60,000 nucleotides of DNA, taken from contig OX485806.1 of assembly GCA_950295325.1 (NCBI GenBank), positions 52,573,169-52,633,168 of the forward strand. Reading direction: 5' to 3'. Of the stretch, positions 33,960 through 47,250 are shown in pieces. How positions within the stretch are numbered: position 1 is the first letter of the stretch; each line of letters opens with the position of its first letter. The stretch is from Polytrichum commune (lineage: Eukaryota > Streptophyta > Polytrichopsida > Polytrichales > Polytrichaceae). Position numbers and translations under genes: made by a program. The notes under the pieces were generated by a model. That model ran no database searches. It saw only the letters and a program-made list of their open reading frames with translations, and was not told the origin of the DNA.

Positions 33960-36900
33960 TCAGGGATCAAGTATTTGCAACTGTCCTGGATCGGCATCCC
34001 TCAGCAATCGACCTAAGAGACCAACGAAGCCAGAGTTGATGTAAGTAGTCGGCTCTGTGAATGAGGAGGTTCTCCTTCTATCGGAGAACTGGTCGTTGGA
34101 GTCAGGTCCTCCCACAATGGCGCCAATTAAAACATTGGGGTTGGGGTCTGTCGTGTCAAACCAATTCATGAAGCCTTCTCCACAACCGACGTGATTAGGG
34201 TTTTCATGAATGGAGACGATGGAGGCGCCTCTTTGATGAACTTGGGTCGGATACCTTGCACCGAATCCTGCCATGAATGATAAATTTAACGGGTTTGCTC
34301 CCAAAAGGTAGTCTACCTGCACCCACTCAAATTACATATATCAAGAATTGGCAGTAACACTAGACCATAGATCTTACCAATAATAATAGCAGTATCAAAA
34401 GTGAGCAACCAGCTTTTGTATGTAGAAAGGGAACTAGTCTTTCCATGCAGTCCTCAACAGGTTTGTGTATTGCTAGCGATGTTATCCAATGTTTTCTGGG
34501 GCGGCCATATAAAGCCAGAATTTGGTGGTAATTTCAGTGCTTCCCTTTCCCTTACATGACATTAATCTGCAACGTGCTGATGCACTATGGGTCTGGGCAT
34601 TCATCAAGCATTATGCACTGGGGATCTCCCCTTCCATCCAGATTCACCTTGAAGCTGGTATGTGAGGGTGGAAATCCACTGCCGAGTGGCCCACGCCCCA
34701 ATAGTTGCAACCGGTCGAAGCGAGTTCCTTGCATGCTAGTCAAACTGTAATGCAAACTTGACGATCCCTCTCAGATTTGGTAACATGAAGTGTCTACTCC
34801 CAGAGTTATGTTAAATTTCCGATGGGATAAGCTTAGTCACCCAAAAAATACAGAACACATTGAATGAGGCGGAAACAACACCTTACAAGAATCATGTCAA
34901 GTTGAGCTACGCCTGAAGCTGCTTACCCTTCCCTTCACGATCACCAAATACTCAAGATAGATGTGTGTAATTAGGGATCTCCGACGTTCGAGGCGTTGGA
35001 AATCCCTATCCATATTCGAACACAAATGTTCATACTAGCTTCGAGGAAGCCTGAAATTGCATATGGGAAGCACCTACAAATTGCGGAAATGTCCACGATA
35101 TAACCAAGGAGATGCGAGGGGTGATGTTGAGAGAATATACTCATGACATTTAAGTGGGGGTGGAGGAATTTATGAGAATGGCCAAGCCTCAGTTGATCGC
35201 CAATGGCAAAGCATTCTGTGCATGCGTTCATTCTTTATTTAACGTTGAGGCATCTATAACAGATAAAATAAGAGTTTGCATCTTTTGAGGACAAGTAATA
35301 GCAGGGAATATTTTTCTTGCAAAGAGAAACAAATTCTAAGGAGGATGCAATTTTTTATTTTTTTAAAAAATCATGAATTTGAAAATTGTTACAAAATTCA
35401 AAGCGTAAATTTTAGGGTTACACAATTGATCTATAAAGTTAACTCATAACTGCTCATATCAATGCTCCTCCTTGGCTACGACAATTGAAAAAGCTCTCTT
35501 ATGAGGGTAATCAATCACAAGCCATCACCACATAAACTTTAACTTTGTTAGCTTAAAACATATAGATCTCATCTATGTCGGCATTACTTGACCCTAGTGA
35601 GCAGTTAAATGGACATGGTCGACTATGATGCCTTGATCTTATGTGACCTACCTAATTTTACAATCTTCTAGATTACTTGAGACCTTGTCACGTGGCTTGA
35701 AGGGGAGGGCTTCCAACCTACCTCCTAGGTTGCAAATCTGCCCAGCGCGCCTAACAGTGCATACTTGTAGTGCTGCATGTCAGGAATCACTAGTGCTTGA
35801 TTCCTGGTCTCACCCAAGTCCGCCCCTTTTACAAAAGGGACCAGCATAAGTAGGTTTGGTAATGTAGTCTTCGTTTTATGGAAAGGGACCGTCTAACAGA
35901 GGCTGATTAATGTTGTGTGAGGAATTAGCAAGTGATAAATATAAAAATAAAGCCATGTGTTCACTCACAATAATCACAACAGGTCAAGGGTTGTCATTGG
36001 CTGAACCTATTGTAAATTATGAACGTAATTGTGAATGTGATTGTTATGGATTATCTATATAAGGGGCACTTCACATTGTGGCCGAAGGTCGAGAGGCCGT
36101 CGATTTCCACCAATCAAATTGCAAGAAACCAAGAGTTCGGCCTCTCGATCCCTCACACTATGGCCAAAGTCCAAAGGCCATCGCAATTTAAAATGATTAT
36201 TTTTTGAAGAAGGCGACAAACTCTCGAAGGAAGTTTGCGTCGGACGGCAATGGAAACCCAAACTATGGTCAAGAGGTCATTGGTTTTTTTTCATTAAAAT
36301 TTTAATTATTGACAAATCTTGGCCGTTAGATTGGAAGGGTTATTTTGAGCAAGGAATAAAATGAGATGCTCCTTTGGGTTTGGACTTTGGACTTGGCCTT
36401 TGGAGGCTTCACACTATGCCCAGCCAAAGGCTGCACTTACTATATTTTATTGGCTATTTTCAGCCCATTTCTTTGGACTCAACAAAGTTTGGCCACTCAA
36501 TCCCACGGCCTCTCGACCTGGACGGCCATAGTGTGAAGCGGCCCTAAGAGTCTAGTGCGCACTGGCCAGAGAGTCCATAAATGTTCAGAGAAAATAAATC
36601 GTGTTCAATTTAGTTTCTTAGCCTCTTTAGTTCAGTACCTTCAAAATAGGATTACGGCCGGTATCCCTGTGAAAAAAAAATTAAAATGGAAAAGTAAGGA
36701 GAAGCAGAATGAAATACCTGACGTTTGGAATGTGCTATGAGGTCTGGAGGGAAATATTTGGTGCTGCCGCACAACAGCGACCGATTTGCACTGGCAAGGT
36801 AGTCAGCAGTTACGGCAATAATGAAGGAGGAACCAGTTACGTACTGTGTGTTTGCTCCGTCACGGACATAAAGCAACCCCCCTGAAAGGACGCTCTACCG

Positions 36901-39900
36901 TCAAACGCTCTATCGTCAAACTCTCGCCCCCAGGAAGGATCAAGTGAATTAACGCAAACTTCAATAAAAAATTCATTCTTCTGAAATGACTGACTAGTGG
37001 ATCGGTAGTTCAGCTTCTACCTGGAGTATATTTACACTGGTTCCAGGTGTTGTTTGGAAGAACATGGCACACAAAGGAGGTTGCCTGCCTTGCATACCCC
37101 TCCAGTGATGTCTCCCCTTCAATGAAAAGCTGCGAGATAATATTGAACGCTATATATATATCAGAGACCTGCCAACTCCAAGTGTACCAAGCATCCCAAT
37201 TCAACCGATACGCAAACAGCCTCATGTATACCTTTGACAGCAGAACTTGGGTGGCAGCGTTTTTATTGTCCCAGCTAAACTCATTCACTGTGTAGCTCAA
37301 ATTAGAGTTGATCTGCACGTATTGCAAATAGGCTGGGTCCATCGAAGCTTTGTACAACCAGGCTGCAGCCCATAGAAGCTCATCCTGCCCACCCACCACC
37401 TCAGTTAAACATCTCACACTGCCATACATTACATGCCGCGCACAAGTCAAACAGACCTCAGATTCATCTGCTTCTCGCTCATCTCCACAAACCGCCCCGC
37501 TTTCCACAATCTTCCCACAAGTGAGCTTATCGTTTGATGATTGAACCTAATGATAGCTGGTATTCAATGCGACTTGAGAAATTTCAAATTGCCAATCTGA
37601 TAACCCGGATAGACTAGGAATTGCTCCCTTTACTCAGAGGAGTCAGATCTGAACAGTACATTGTAGCCAGAGGCCGAGCAGTAGAATGGACAGGCTCCAG
37701 TGAACGACCCACGATAAGTATCCGCAAAATCGAAGACCTGCACAGTAGTACACAAATATATAGATACATCACCCGAACCCACATGGAAAACATGAAATTG
37801 CAATATCTTCTTCAACTTGAGTCCGCACCATGGCACCGTATCATATGAACTTAGAATGATGTGGTTGCTATTTAGTATAATATTATTACAGTCATGGCAG
37901 TATCCAGGAGCTTCTCCGCATAGGAGGGCTGGGAGTCCTGGAACACCAAAGACGCCGCTGCTAGCGCTGCCGCCGTCTCGGCCGCAACCTCGGTGCCCGG
38001 TGAGGAAGTGTTGATCTGGTATGTCACGCGCGGCGTATCCATGTCCTCGGGCCGCTCCCAGCAGACGTGGTCGCTGTTGGGATCCCCCACCTGCCCGCCA
38101 GCCTGTAAATTCACTAGCCTATGTATACATCTCATTAAGTTTAGGGTCACTAATCTACACCAGAGCTTGAGGGACCAAAGAAGTTTGATTTAATGAAACA
38201 ACTGCATGGAGACTTGTATGCCATGCAATGCAAGAAAAATTCATGCACTCTATGGGATTTTGTATCAAGTCCATTTCAAAGTGGTGGGTCTAACACAATA
38301 TCGAAATGACCCTCCAAAAACTCGCATCCTTCATTTATAATAAGTTGTTGTGTAGAAGGGTCCACATGTCTAGGATAAAAATGAAATAGCATTTGGTTGA
38401 GAGTAGGGTTGTGTATGTTTTTACACTACATTTGAAGTGCCCATACCCACACAAAGTTCAATTTCAATTTTCATAGGACATTCTTCGGATAAGTTTCAGG
38501 GCCTTCACAATGTCATGGTCACGGCCCTTGGTTGGAAGGTATCTAGGTATTAATTTGATATACACTTATGCATGAATTTTGGATGGAATTAAATTTGTGT
38601 GTGTGCACTTCTATCAACTCATATTTAAGTAAAGCTAGAGATATTCTCAAAATTTGGATCATTTGATTGCTCCGATTCCGTGGGCAAATCCATCGATCAC
38701 TCCAATTATACCTAAATACAAGGGATATGTGTGAAATTTCTTCAATGATCAAAATGATTGCTTTGATATTTCATATCAACTTTAAAGATTTTATTGGGAG
38801 ATCATACCATACCATACCATCTCATTGTAAGATCCTATGATAGAATTTTAATAGGTTATAATTATGGACTTGGACTTAGACCAATTTTACCTAAATATTT
38901 GGTTTATAGCAATACCATGAAAAACTGAAACAAAATACTTTAATATGTGGACTGCATCTCTTCCTATAATCATGTTTTAGTAATATGGACATTGCGCGCT
39001 ATTTTTTGAAAGCATTAAGAATGATAATTTTCATCCACAATGTTTCTTTGAGCTATTAGACCTTCACTTTCTAATCTGAAGTAAACTTGGACGGTCTCAG
39101 CCCTTTTGACCAATGAGAGATCTTAAGTGTAATGCTCTCGTGTGTGAAGTGGCCCATATAGTGGCCCTTGCAAAGCCATTGAATCATTGACTGAGATGGA
39201 ACATGTCCACCGTCCGCCACATGCCAATCAACTGCGCACAAGTAAAGCAACTTTTCTCTTTCGTATGACCTAAGCAGGCAAGTGATTAGAAAAGGCCACC
39301 ACAAGGGCTCTGAAGTAAGTTCATCACCTCTGTCCAGTATCTAGAAACAAGGTAGATGGTACCTAGGTATTGGGTCAGAGGTGATGAACATTGTATAGGG
39401 CCCTGTGAACCCGTGCGAAGCTCTGACAGCATCGAACATGGGTGAGTGAAGTGACTCGACTTGCACCCTCAATGCATGTCGACTAAATTGGTCGATGTCT
39501 GCAGTAAGTGGGTCTCATCGATCGCAGATTCCATCATGACCACATTGAGTGGGGATGAGTGCACGTGGTAAACTAGAAGTAGTCTAGTATCCCAAAGCCT
39601 TTCATTGTAATTTGTACTAATAAGTATATCCCTGCTGCTGCTTCGATTGGACTACTCATGCTGCAGCTGCTGCTGTAGGGCGTGATGTGAAATGGACTGA
39701 CCTGAACCCACATTTGAGTAGGACCGGTGACAGCTTTGAGGAAGTAGTCAGTCCCCCATTGGATGTTGTTCTGTGCGAACTGCAATTGCCCCGCCCTCTC
39801 AATCTCGTCCCCATACTCCAGAACACTCCAGGCGAGCAGAGTGATGGTAAATGCCATGGGGAATTGATATTTCACGTTGTCCCCAGCATCATAGTATCCC

Positions 39901-40639
39901 CCGCTCAGGTCCACCTGCAACAGCAACTAACTTCTGCTTCATCACCATACACTTTTCCTTGCCGTACTCATCGAGAGAGAGAGAGAGAGAGAGAGAGATC
40001 TCACACGCGTCTTGAAACGTCAACACCCATGCAACAAGCGATACTAGCATGTTCCAGGCGACCTTACCAAATAGAACGGTTCCCTTTCCTTTCATCCCAC
40101 CTATACTAAAAGCCTTGAAGAGTGCGGAGGAGGCCTGCAATTACGACAAGGTTCACGAACAAATTCGACACACCTCTCTCTGCAGCGGTCTGGGTGGCCT
40201 TGCATGCATTTTGGCAAAGAAATAAAAAAATTGATTATTCAAAGAGACTCCCATGCAACAAGAGCAAGTTCAGTCACGATTCATGATCCGATATCCTATT
40301 TCTCTAATTATTATCGACTCTAAATGTGAGGCCTATTCGTTGGTGGGTTGATCAATCTAGTGCTAGCAAGTAAGAATGACCCTGCATCACCTCGCGTACC
40401 TTGGAAACATTGCCGTCATAGACGGCAGAGTCGCCCCGCCACAGCATCCGCTGACTATCCGGGAGCTTCCCTGATCGTTGGCCCTCGTAGAAAAGCAGCG
40501 CTTTAGCGAGTGCATCTGTGTAGTCGAAATTCACGGCACCTACCCTAATTACAGAAATAATATATATGAGGCACAACGCCACCCAGTTCAGTCTCCTGCA
40601 TTTCCCTGCAAACTCACCAGAGATCCCCCCACCAGCCAT
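33960..40639 (-). CDS. Endo-beta-1,4-glucanase, glycoside hydrolase family 9
   Basis: Eight exons (minus strand): 40639-40618, 40539-40400, 39914-39702, 38090-37890, 37737-37660, 37384-37021, 36881-36718, 34316-33960. All introns are GT-AG and every junction keeps frame, giving about 512 residues, normal for a plant GH9 catalytic protein. Visible hallmarks are [12 protein letters not shown] (catalytic Asp pair at about 63/66), [39 protein letters not shown], the His of VHQRG (about 421), Asp of SDRR (about 473) and Glu of TEPTTY (about 482). The enzyme cuts internal beta-1,4-glucan bonds in cell-wall cellulose or xyloglucan. There is no C-terminal carbohydrate-binding module and no KORRIGAN-type membrane anchor. 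Odd: the first in-frame ATG (stop upstream in frame) gives MAGGGIS then the mature domain, without a signal peptide, so an additional 5' exon or other start may exist. Introns run from 78 bp to 2.4 kb. Confidence 0.93.
36063..36544. mobile_element. Tourist-like (PIF/Harbinger) MITE in the last GH9 intron
   Basis: Terminal inverted repeats GGGGCACTTCACATTGTGGC and, inverted, GGGCCGCTTCACACTATGGC, both continuing into (A)GGTCGAGAGGCCGT. The 482-bp unit is flanked on each side by TAA (36060-36062 and 36545-36547), the target preferred by PIF/Harbinger elements. Non-coding. It lies in intron 36717-34317 of the GH9 gene and does not touch exons. A related fragment (GTGTGAAGTGGCCCATATAG) occurs near 39140-39165 in another intron. 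Confidence 0.83.
39972..39999 (+). repeat. (GA)n microsatellite in GH9 intron
   Basis: About 13 GA dinucleotides just upstream (in the transcript sense) of exon 3 of the GH9 gene, roughly 60 bp before its acceptor. Confidence 0.9.
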
Positions 40640-42070
40640 CCACCACAAGTTCGGCTTGACTCTTCCCAAATAAGGCAGTAGGCCTGATAAATAATAATCT
40701 GGCTGCAGCCTGGCCACTTGCAGTCCGGATTAGCACATGGACTTAACACTCCTGATCCTCAATCTCCATGATGGACTGCAATTTCCCTGAATTCCGGCAG
40801 GTACTAGAATAGGGAATGATGCTGCAGACCTAACTTAACTTAACCTTCAAGGTGACAGACGTTCCTACTGCACATGTGTTATGAGGATATAAATAGAGGC
40901 AGGAGGTGGATCGGCACTGCAGGCGATGTAAATGATAATCAGGGCACATTGAGGACTCCAACTTGTACAGATCAGGGAGGATTAGTGACGGCCTTCTAGT
41001 GATTGTCATCAGTCATGGTGGGCGGATGAAGGAGACTGATCTCATGAAAATGGAGTGGCGCTGCCACCTTACTCCACCCACCCAGCTGGTCGCCCAACTT
41101 CCACTTCAAGTGCGAGTTGGGTGACGCCAGGAAATGAGCATCCTGCTGCGGACATCGGATAGAGGGGCTAGCCGTTAGATTCCAGTGCCCAAATCCGTTA
41201 CAGTTTCACTGCCTCACCCCCCGGATTGACGCGCACTACCGCCCACTGGCGCAAGTCTTTCTCTTGTCTACTTCGTTACAGAAGCAGGTGCGTATGTCTC
41301 TGCACTCCCACTCCCCAGTACCAAAATTGTTATAATTGTTGTTACTAATCCTCGCTATTCTACGTCAATTTCAACACCTTGGATGTCTTATGCCGGGCCT
41401 GTGCTGCCGCTCTCAGGGCCTCCTCTCCTCTTCTTCGTTGCCTGTATCAGAGAACCAGGACTTACGTACGTGTGTTCGTCGCAATACCTGTGCTTAGATG
41501 CCGCTCATTGCCGCCAATTGCCTCTATCTCCTCATCTACTTTACAGAACTAGGTGTGTATGTCCCACTCTCAGTACCAATACCAATTAGAATACAATCAC
41601 GGTATTCTACGTCAATGTCAATATAGAGCTGCCTTATGGGTCTGCATTGTCAGGTGGAGTTTATTGCCGTCAATTGCCATTCAAAATTAGGACGGGGGGC
41701 GCTCTGGACGATTACTTAGGGAGGCTTTATACACGGCTTGGGGCCGGCCCGACCTCATTTTATGAATTTTTTCGGGTCTAACCTTTTCCCTTGTAAAGTG
41801 ATGAGGCCCCATTCTAAGGCCCGATAATCTTGAGGGTTAAGTTTCATGAAGCTTACCATGGTCAATGTCCGGTGTTCTCGACAATTAAATTTCACGACAC
41901 TTACCATGGGGGATGACCTACATAGGATTGTGGTTAGTGAATTGAAATTGGGTCCCACTAGACTAAATTGGGGCCTTTGAATCTATTCAGGTGTCAAAAT
42001 GCTCCTATAAATTTATCTACCATGTTCAATGGATTAACCGATGAGTGCGGTTTAGGAAACACACCAAATT
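40640..42070. other. GH9 upstream region and spacer
   Basis: No supported gene. At 40888-40895 there is TATAAATA on the + strand (TATTTATA on the minus strand), about 250 bp before the GH9 ATG, a possible promoter element. The stretch 41160-41700 contains scattered short direct repeats around (C/T)GCCGTCAATTGCC but no believable ORF. Confidence 0.4.
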
Positions 42071-42740
42071 CTTGATTAACGCCTTAAATGTTCATTTTTG
42101 TATTAAATGTATAATTAGCACCTTAATTGTTGTGTTATTAGCCTAATGCTATCATATTTATACTAATTGTTGCCTTATTAGACTAACTCATAGCCTAAGC
42201 CATACCATATGCTTGATTAAATGCTTAAATGTTTCATTTTTATCTTAAATGTGTGATTAGCACCCTAATTGTTGTATTATTAGCTTAATGCTACCATATT
42301 TGTGCTAATTATTATGTTATTGGACTAACTCATTGCCTAAGACATGCCAAATTCTTGATTAACGACTTAAATGTTTTATTTTTATCTTAAGTGTATGAAT
42401 AGCGCCTTAATTGTTGTGTTGTTACCCTATAGCTAACATATTTATACTAATTATTGTCTTATTAGACTAACCATAGTTTAAGCCATACCTTAATGAAATG
42501 CTTAAATGTTTCATTTTTATCTTAAGTGTGTACTTAACACCCTAACTGTTGTGTTATTAGTCTAATGCTATCATATTTATGCTAATTGATGCATTATTAA
42601 ACTAACCCATAGCCTAAGCCATATTATATGCTTGATTAAATGCTTGAATGTTTCATTCTATCTTAAGTGTGTGATTAATGCCCTAATTATTGCCTTATAA
42701 ATCTAATGCAATCATATTTACGCTAATTGTTTTGTTATTA
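42071..42740 (+). repeat. ~140-bp tandem repeat, nearly five diverged units
   Basis: Units start with CTTGATTAA(C/A)(G/T) near 42071, 42212, 42353, about 42491 and 42631. Each repeats AAATGTTTCATTTTTATCTTA-like, GATTAGC(A/G)CC(C/T)TAATTGTTG, ATGCTA(T/C)CATATTT and TTATTAGACTAAC(T/C)CATAG blocks. AT-rich and non-coding. Divergence between units indicates age. Confidence 0.8.
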
Positions 42741-43092
42741 GAGGAGTAAAGAGGAGAGGAAAGGAAAGAAAAGAATTTATCCCCTAAAAATTGATGGACA
42801 ATATGACCTCAATTCAACGGAAGAGCCCAATCCAGCCCATATTCGGGCCGAGGAAAAATTCAATCTGATTTCTTCACTAGGACCCAATGGTTTGCTGCCA
42901 AATTTGTGCCAGCTAGGACGCCACATGGATTTAGTGAGTGTTCAGGCCAGCCCCTAGTATAAAGCCCTTGGGCTTGATTTGATGAAATCGAGCGATCATT
43001 TTTGCCCAAATTTTGAGAGTTCAAGCCGGCCCTCAATCCAGCCCCATGTATAAATTGGCCTTTACTTTGGAATACTAATATCACGCCTGTGC

Positions 43093-43200
43093 CAACCAAG
43101 TGTGAGCCCAATATGGTGCCCACATGTGTTGTTAACCCTTAGAAAGTTATTAGGATTTGATTTTTAAATTTAATTAGCTATGCAAAACATAAAAATAGTG
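43093..43200 (+). repeat. LTR-terminus-like motif shared with 54.1-54.2 kb
   Basis: Starts TGTGAGCCCAATATGG and runs through GTGCCCACATGTG, GTTAAC and CAAAACATAAAAA. The same order of blocks occurs in reverse orientation from 54205 downward. These are likely ends of one LTR family, but extent and second ends are not known. Confidence 0.5.
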
Positions 43201-46200
43201 CAAGCTCCAGGCTTGGAGTGGGGTTGAGTTAACAATAAGCAATTGTGCTTGTGTGGTGTGAAGGGGGTGGAGTTAATTAAATTATGGTAAAGTAATTACT
43301 AGGAATTTGGTTGTGAGGGGGTTAAGCTGTGAGGGTTGTAGCTTGAGAGCCGGGGTTATTGGTTGGAATGGGCTTGATGGGTGTTCATTTAAGGGGGGGG
43401 GGTAGGACTGTACCCCTAGAAAATTCCGGGCTTTTGGATCGAAGAGCGGGGTACTGTTTGGCGGTTGGTTCGGTTGTGGCTCTCTTTGGTTTTTTCTCTG
43501 GGTTCTGGTTTTTCCGCTGCTGGAGAGCGGAGGTTGGCTCTCGGCCGCCACAGGGGAGTCGAAGGCTATGGGAAGAGCTCCTGGTCGTAGTGGCAAGGGC
43601 AATCCAAAGGCGCTGAGACAGCCTCGGACAGAGGGGCTGATGGGCTTGCAAGGGGACTGAAGGAGACACAAGGCTCTAAGCTGGTGGGGCTACGGCATGC
43701 TGGTCACCGAAATCGGAGGGGTCTCAGGGAGGCAGCACGAGGCATCGAGGGATGGGAGCTAGGAGCCAGATGGGCGAAGGAAGCTCGAAGGACTGCCAGG
43801 TTGAATGAGGTTCAGGCTAATCACTGAGTCATGCTGAACAATTCACGTTTTTACAGGTCGGGTAGACAGGGGTAGCTGCTGCATTCGTAGTTGAATTCAA
43901 TCTGTGGGTAGCTCCCACGGGGTGAGGGTGATTACCGAGTCTTGCTCAGTGGCACTCCGAGTTATAGATTCAGAGAAGGATTGAAGCTCAGAGACCGGAC
44001 CAGAATGTTTGGCAAAATAGGGGAGCCACTAGGCCGGAGACCAGGCAACCTCGGCCGAACAGCATGCTGGATTAGGCTTGCGAGGATATCAGGGCAGCGG
44101 AGAGACATGCGAACTGAACTTAGCCGGTTGCCAAAGTGGGAAGGGCATTGGTCTCACCCGGATGACGTGGTTAAGGTTAATGGAAATGTGGCAGCAATCA
44201 GGAGTAGGATCTTAAGGAGAATTTGGAAGAGTATTAGGTAGGGCACTTAGGAGCAAGTTAGGGATTAGTGTTAGCCAAGCTAGGCTAGGAGGGCAATGTA
44301 TATTGGCAACCTTATTACACTAGGGAGGAGTTGTGGGTAGAAATCATCATGTGGATTTACACATGTAGCATAGGTGTGGGATTGGTGTGCCATTGCATTG
44401 AGTGTTGATCGCATGGAGGAAAAGTATTTCTGAATACTTGGTCTTATGCCATTAGAATAAAAGTGGTGTGATTAAACAGTGTATGGTTGGGCATTTGGTT
44501 ACAATCTGAGTCTTGGGGAATTTACTTGAATGAATGTGAGCCTGACGCTCTCACCCGGATTACGACGCATAAGGGTGGGGGTTTAGGGCTCACACCAAGT
44601 CCACGTGATATTAAGGAGGTATGTAGTATTATCATGGATGCATGGTAACAAAGAATAAATGTACCATGTGACATTATGGAATAATACTAAGTCAACATTG
44701 CAATAATGATAATGGTGACAACGTGATGCTTGTGAGCATGTGGTTTGAATATTTTGATGGATTATTCTAATGACAAAATCCATGAAATATGGGAGGGAAA
44801 CATGACAACAAGGAGGGAGATTTAAACTAAGCACATTCATTCCCTAGGGTTTCAGGACATAAAAGAGGGAATGGCATAAAGGAGGGTGACATTATGAAGG
44901 CTAGGGTGTACTCAAGACTAAAGAACATGGTATTCGTGAAAACATCACATGGCATTCAAAAATGTCACAAATGCCATTTTCTAGAATACAAGGAGGCCAG
45001 CTTGAATTGGTCTTTGGAGGGAATTTTTGGCAACTACATCTAGATGCCTTAACAAAATGCTAGTAGCATGTGCAAGTGATAACAAGGGAGGAAGTCTTTT
45101 TGTATCATGAATGCTATGTTCTTCATTATTCAAACACTTTCACTAGCAATCAAGACATAACATTCATGATATAAAAAGACTTCTTTTGTACCATAGATGC
45201 CTATACAAAATTAGTTTCAAAATGCAATTTTTTTCCAAAGTTGAAGTGCATTCCCCAAGACTAGAAACTAAGCCAGCCTTGAAAACAAAACATCACATCT
45301 GAATGTAATGTTTTCATGAATGCTTTGTTAAAGGCTATGTAATGATCCAACCAAGCAATATATATATATGATTTAAGTAGCAAAAAACCAAAAAAACAAA
45401 TAAAAATATGTTTATTTAAATTTGGATATTGAGACCACTTATAAGTAAATTATACGAATATTGACTGTCGAGGCCACCTTCAACCCTCAACCTTAGACGG
45501 TGTAACCCATTGCTGACCGGTTTACACAGACACTGCACCTATTCAAATTAGCATGTTTATAACTTCTAATACTTGAAGGTGGACTAATGCATGATGTTTC
45601 CTCTTAGTGAATCTCGGAGGAGAAAGTGCCCTAAGTTTTCAAGGTTATGTTCCCCTAAATCCTAATGTCAAGGTTAAGTGTTCTCTAAGGGAACTCATTC
45701 CCATACAATATCTTTCATGGTTTGGATGATTAAAACCTTCCTTATTCTCTAAAATTATTCCAAGAATGTTCTATTAAGAGGGTTTATAGCTTCGAGCATA
45801 CTCTCTCACTAAATGGAACTCATAAGAGTTCTCTAGTTTCCCCAATATTCATTTGAGGATCCTTGCCTATTAAGTTTCTATCACAAGGCAAGCATACTCC
45901 CTCACTAATTCCAAGCTACCTAGTTCAGATAATTCCCTTGATGTCATAGAATCCCTATTCATTCCATTATTCATAAGTGCATATTACTCCGATTGTCATT
46001 CCAAAATGTTTGATTAATAATCATCCACGTGCTTAAGGGGTATTCCAATTCTTGATCATTATTCATCTAAAATTCCCCAAGTGTTCCCCTTAGTTGCTTT
46101 AAATCCCCAAGTATCCCCCTTGGTTGCCTCACATTCCCCTAAGTCTATATGTGAGGTAAGATGGGATGGCGAGGTGGCGGCTTAGCCCTCTTTGAATCAT

Positions 46201-46680
46201 TTCTTCTCGCTTGCCTAGCACTTGAGAGCTTAGGTATCCATCGAGTAGATTTCCCTTATCAATTACCTCAAATCCGAGGTTACTTTGAGGAGGGTAATCA
46301 CGGTCTTTTCATCCTAGGTGTCCTCCTCGATTGACGGCCTACCGTGTCCATCCTCCACATACGCCTTACCCATGTGATTCGTTGCTAGCCACTTGGCCAC
46401 TCCTCTTACCCCTACCTTAACAATTGCTTAATTTTGTATAATTTTGTGTATGTCGTAATTGTCCAAAGCTTTTATGAAAACCTCAATGTTGGCCTCTTTC
46501 AAGATTCCGATGAATGCGCATACGAACTCCTATCTCCCATAATTCACTTAATGGCCGAGAGTGATTTTCACAATTCCATAAGTCGTAGGTAACCTTAAGG
46601 CCGCATGTAGATACTTCAATTTGCTTGCTCCCGAATGCTCGATTTCCTCACGACTCAAGCTAATTCTTTAATACTCAAAT
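43201..46680. other. Gene-free region
   Basis: No gene supported. 43360-44240 has mixed G-rich sequence with short open frames lacking domains. 44600-46680 is AT-rich with CT-rich patches and the phrase CACCTTCAACCCTCAACC. The right part leads into the 37-bp array and may belong to the same long terminal repeat. Confidence 0.45.
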
Positions 46681-46687
46681 TAGTTTG

Positions 46688-47250
46688 CACCACGGGTGCC
46701 TCACGTCTCAAGTTAATTTGCACCACGGGTGCCTCACGTCTTAAGTTAGTTTGCACCACGGGTGCCTATGGAGAACTCTAATGCACCGCGGGTGCCTATA
46801 CATTGTGTGGTAATGTTCTAGTGCACCGCGGGTGCCTATAAGTCGAGTAGAAACCTCTAATGCACCACGGGTGCCTATAAGCCAATTAGAATGCTAATGC
46901 ACCGCGGGTGCCTATAAGCCAATTAGAATGCTAATGCACCGCGGGTGCCTATAAGCCAATTAGAATGCTAATGCACCACGGGTGCCTATAAGCCAATTAG
47001 AATGCTAATGCACCGCGGGTGCCTATAAGCCAATTAGAATGCTAATGCACCGCGGGTGCCTATAAGCCAATTAGAATGCTAATGCACCACGGGTGCCTAT
47101 AAGCCAATTAGAATGCTAATGCACCGCGGGTGCCTATAAGCCAATTAGAATGCTAATGCACCGCGGGTGCCTATAAGCCAATTAGAATGCTAATGCACCA
47201 CGGGTGCCTATAAGCCAATTAGAATGCTAATGCACCACGGGTGCCTATAA
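46688..47250 (+). repeat. 37-bp tandem array with three-unit higher-order pattern
   Basis: From 46861, eleven head-to-tail units of 37 bp (TGCACC(A/G)CGGGTGCCTATAA, then GCCAATTAGAATGCTAA) are nearly identical. The single variable base reads A-G-G-A-G-G-A-G-G-A-A along the array, a 111-bp higher-order unit repeated three times. Less regular ancestral units with the same GCACC(N)CGGGTGCC core extend left to about 46688. The core itself is an imperfect inverted repeat. Confidence 0.92.

Noticed and set aside
43282-43671. Minus-strand 129-residue open frame upstream of the GH9 gene
   Set aside because: Proline/serine-rich low complexity with no motif; an overlapping + frame is equally long, so neither is favoured.
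46861-47250. Regular 37-bp repeats resembling a CRISPR array
   Set aside because: Units are contiguous and identical over their whole length, with no variable spacers; the genome is a plant. It is a satellite-like tandem array.
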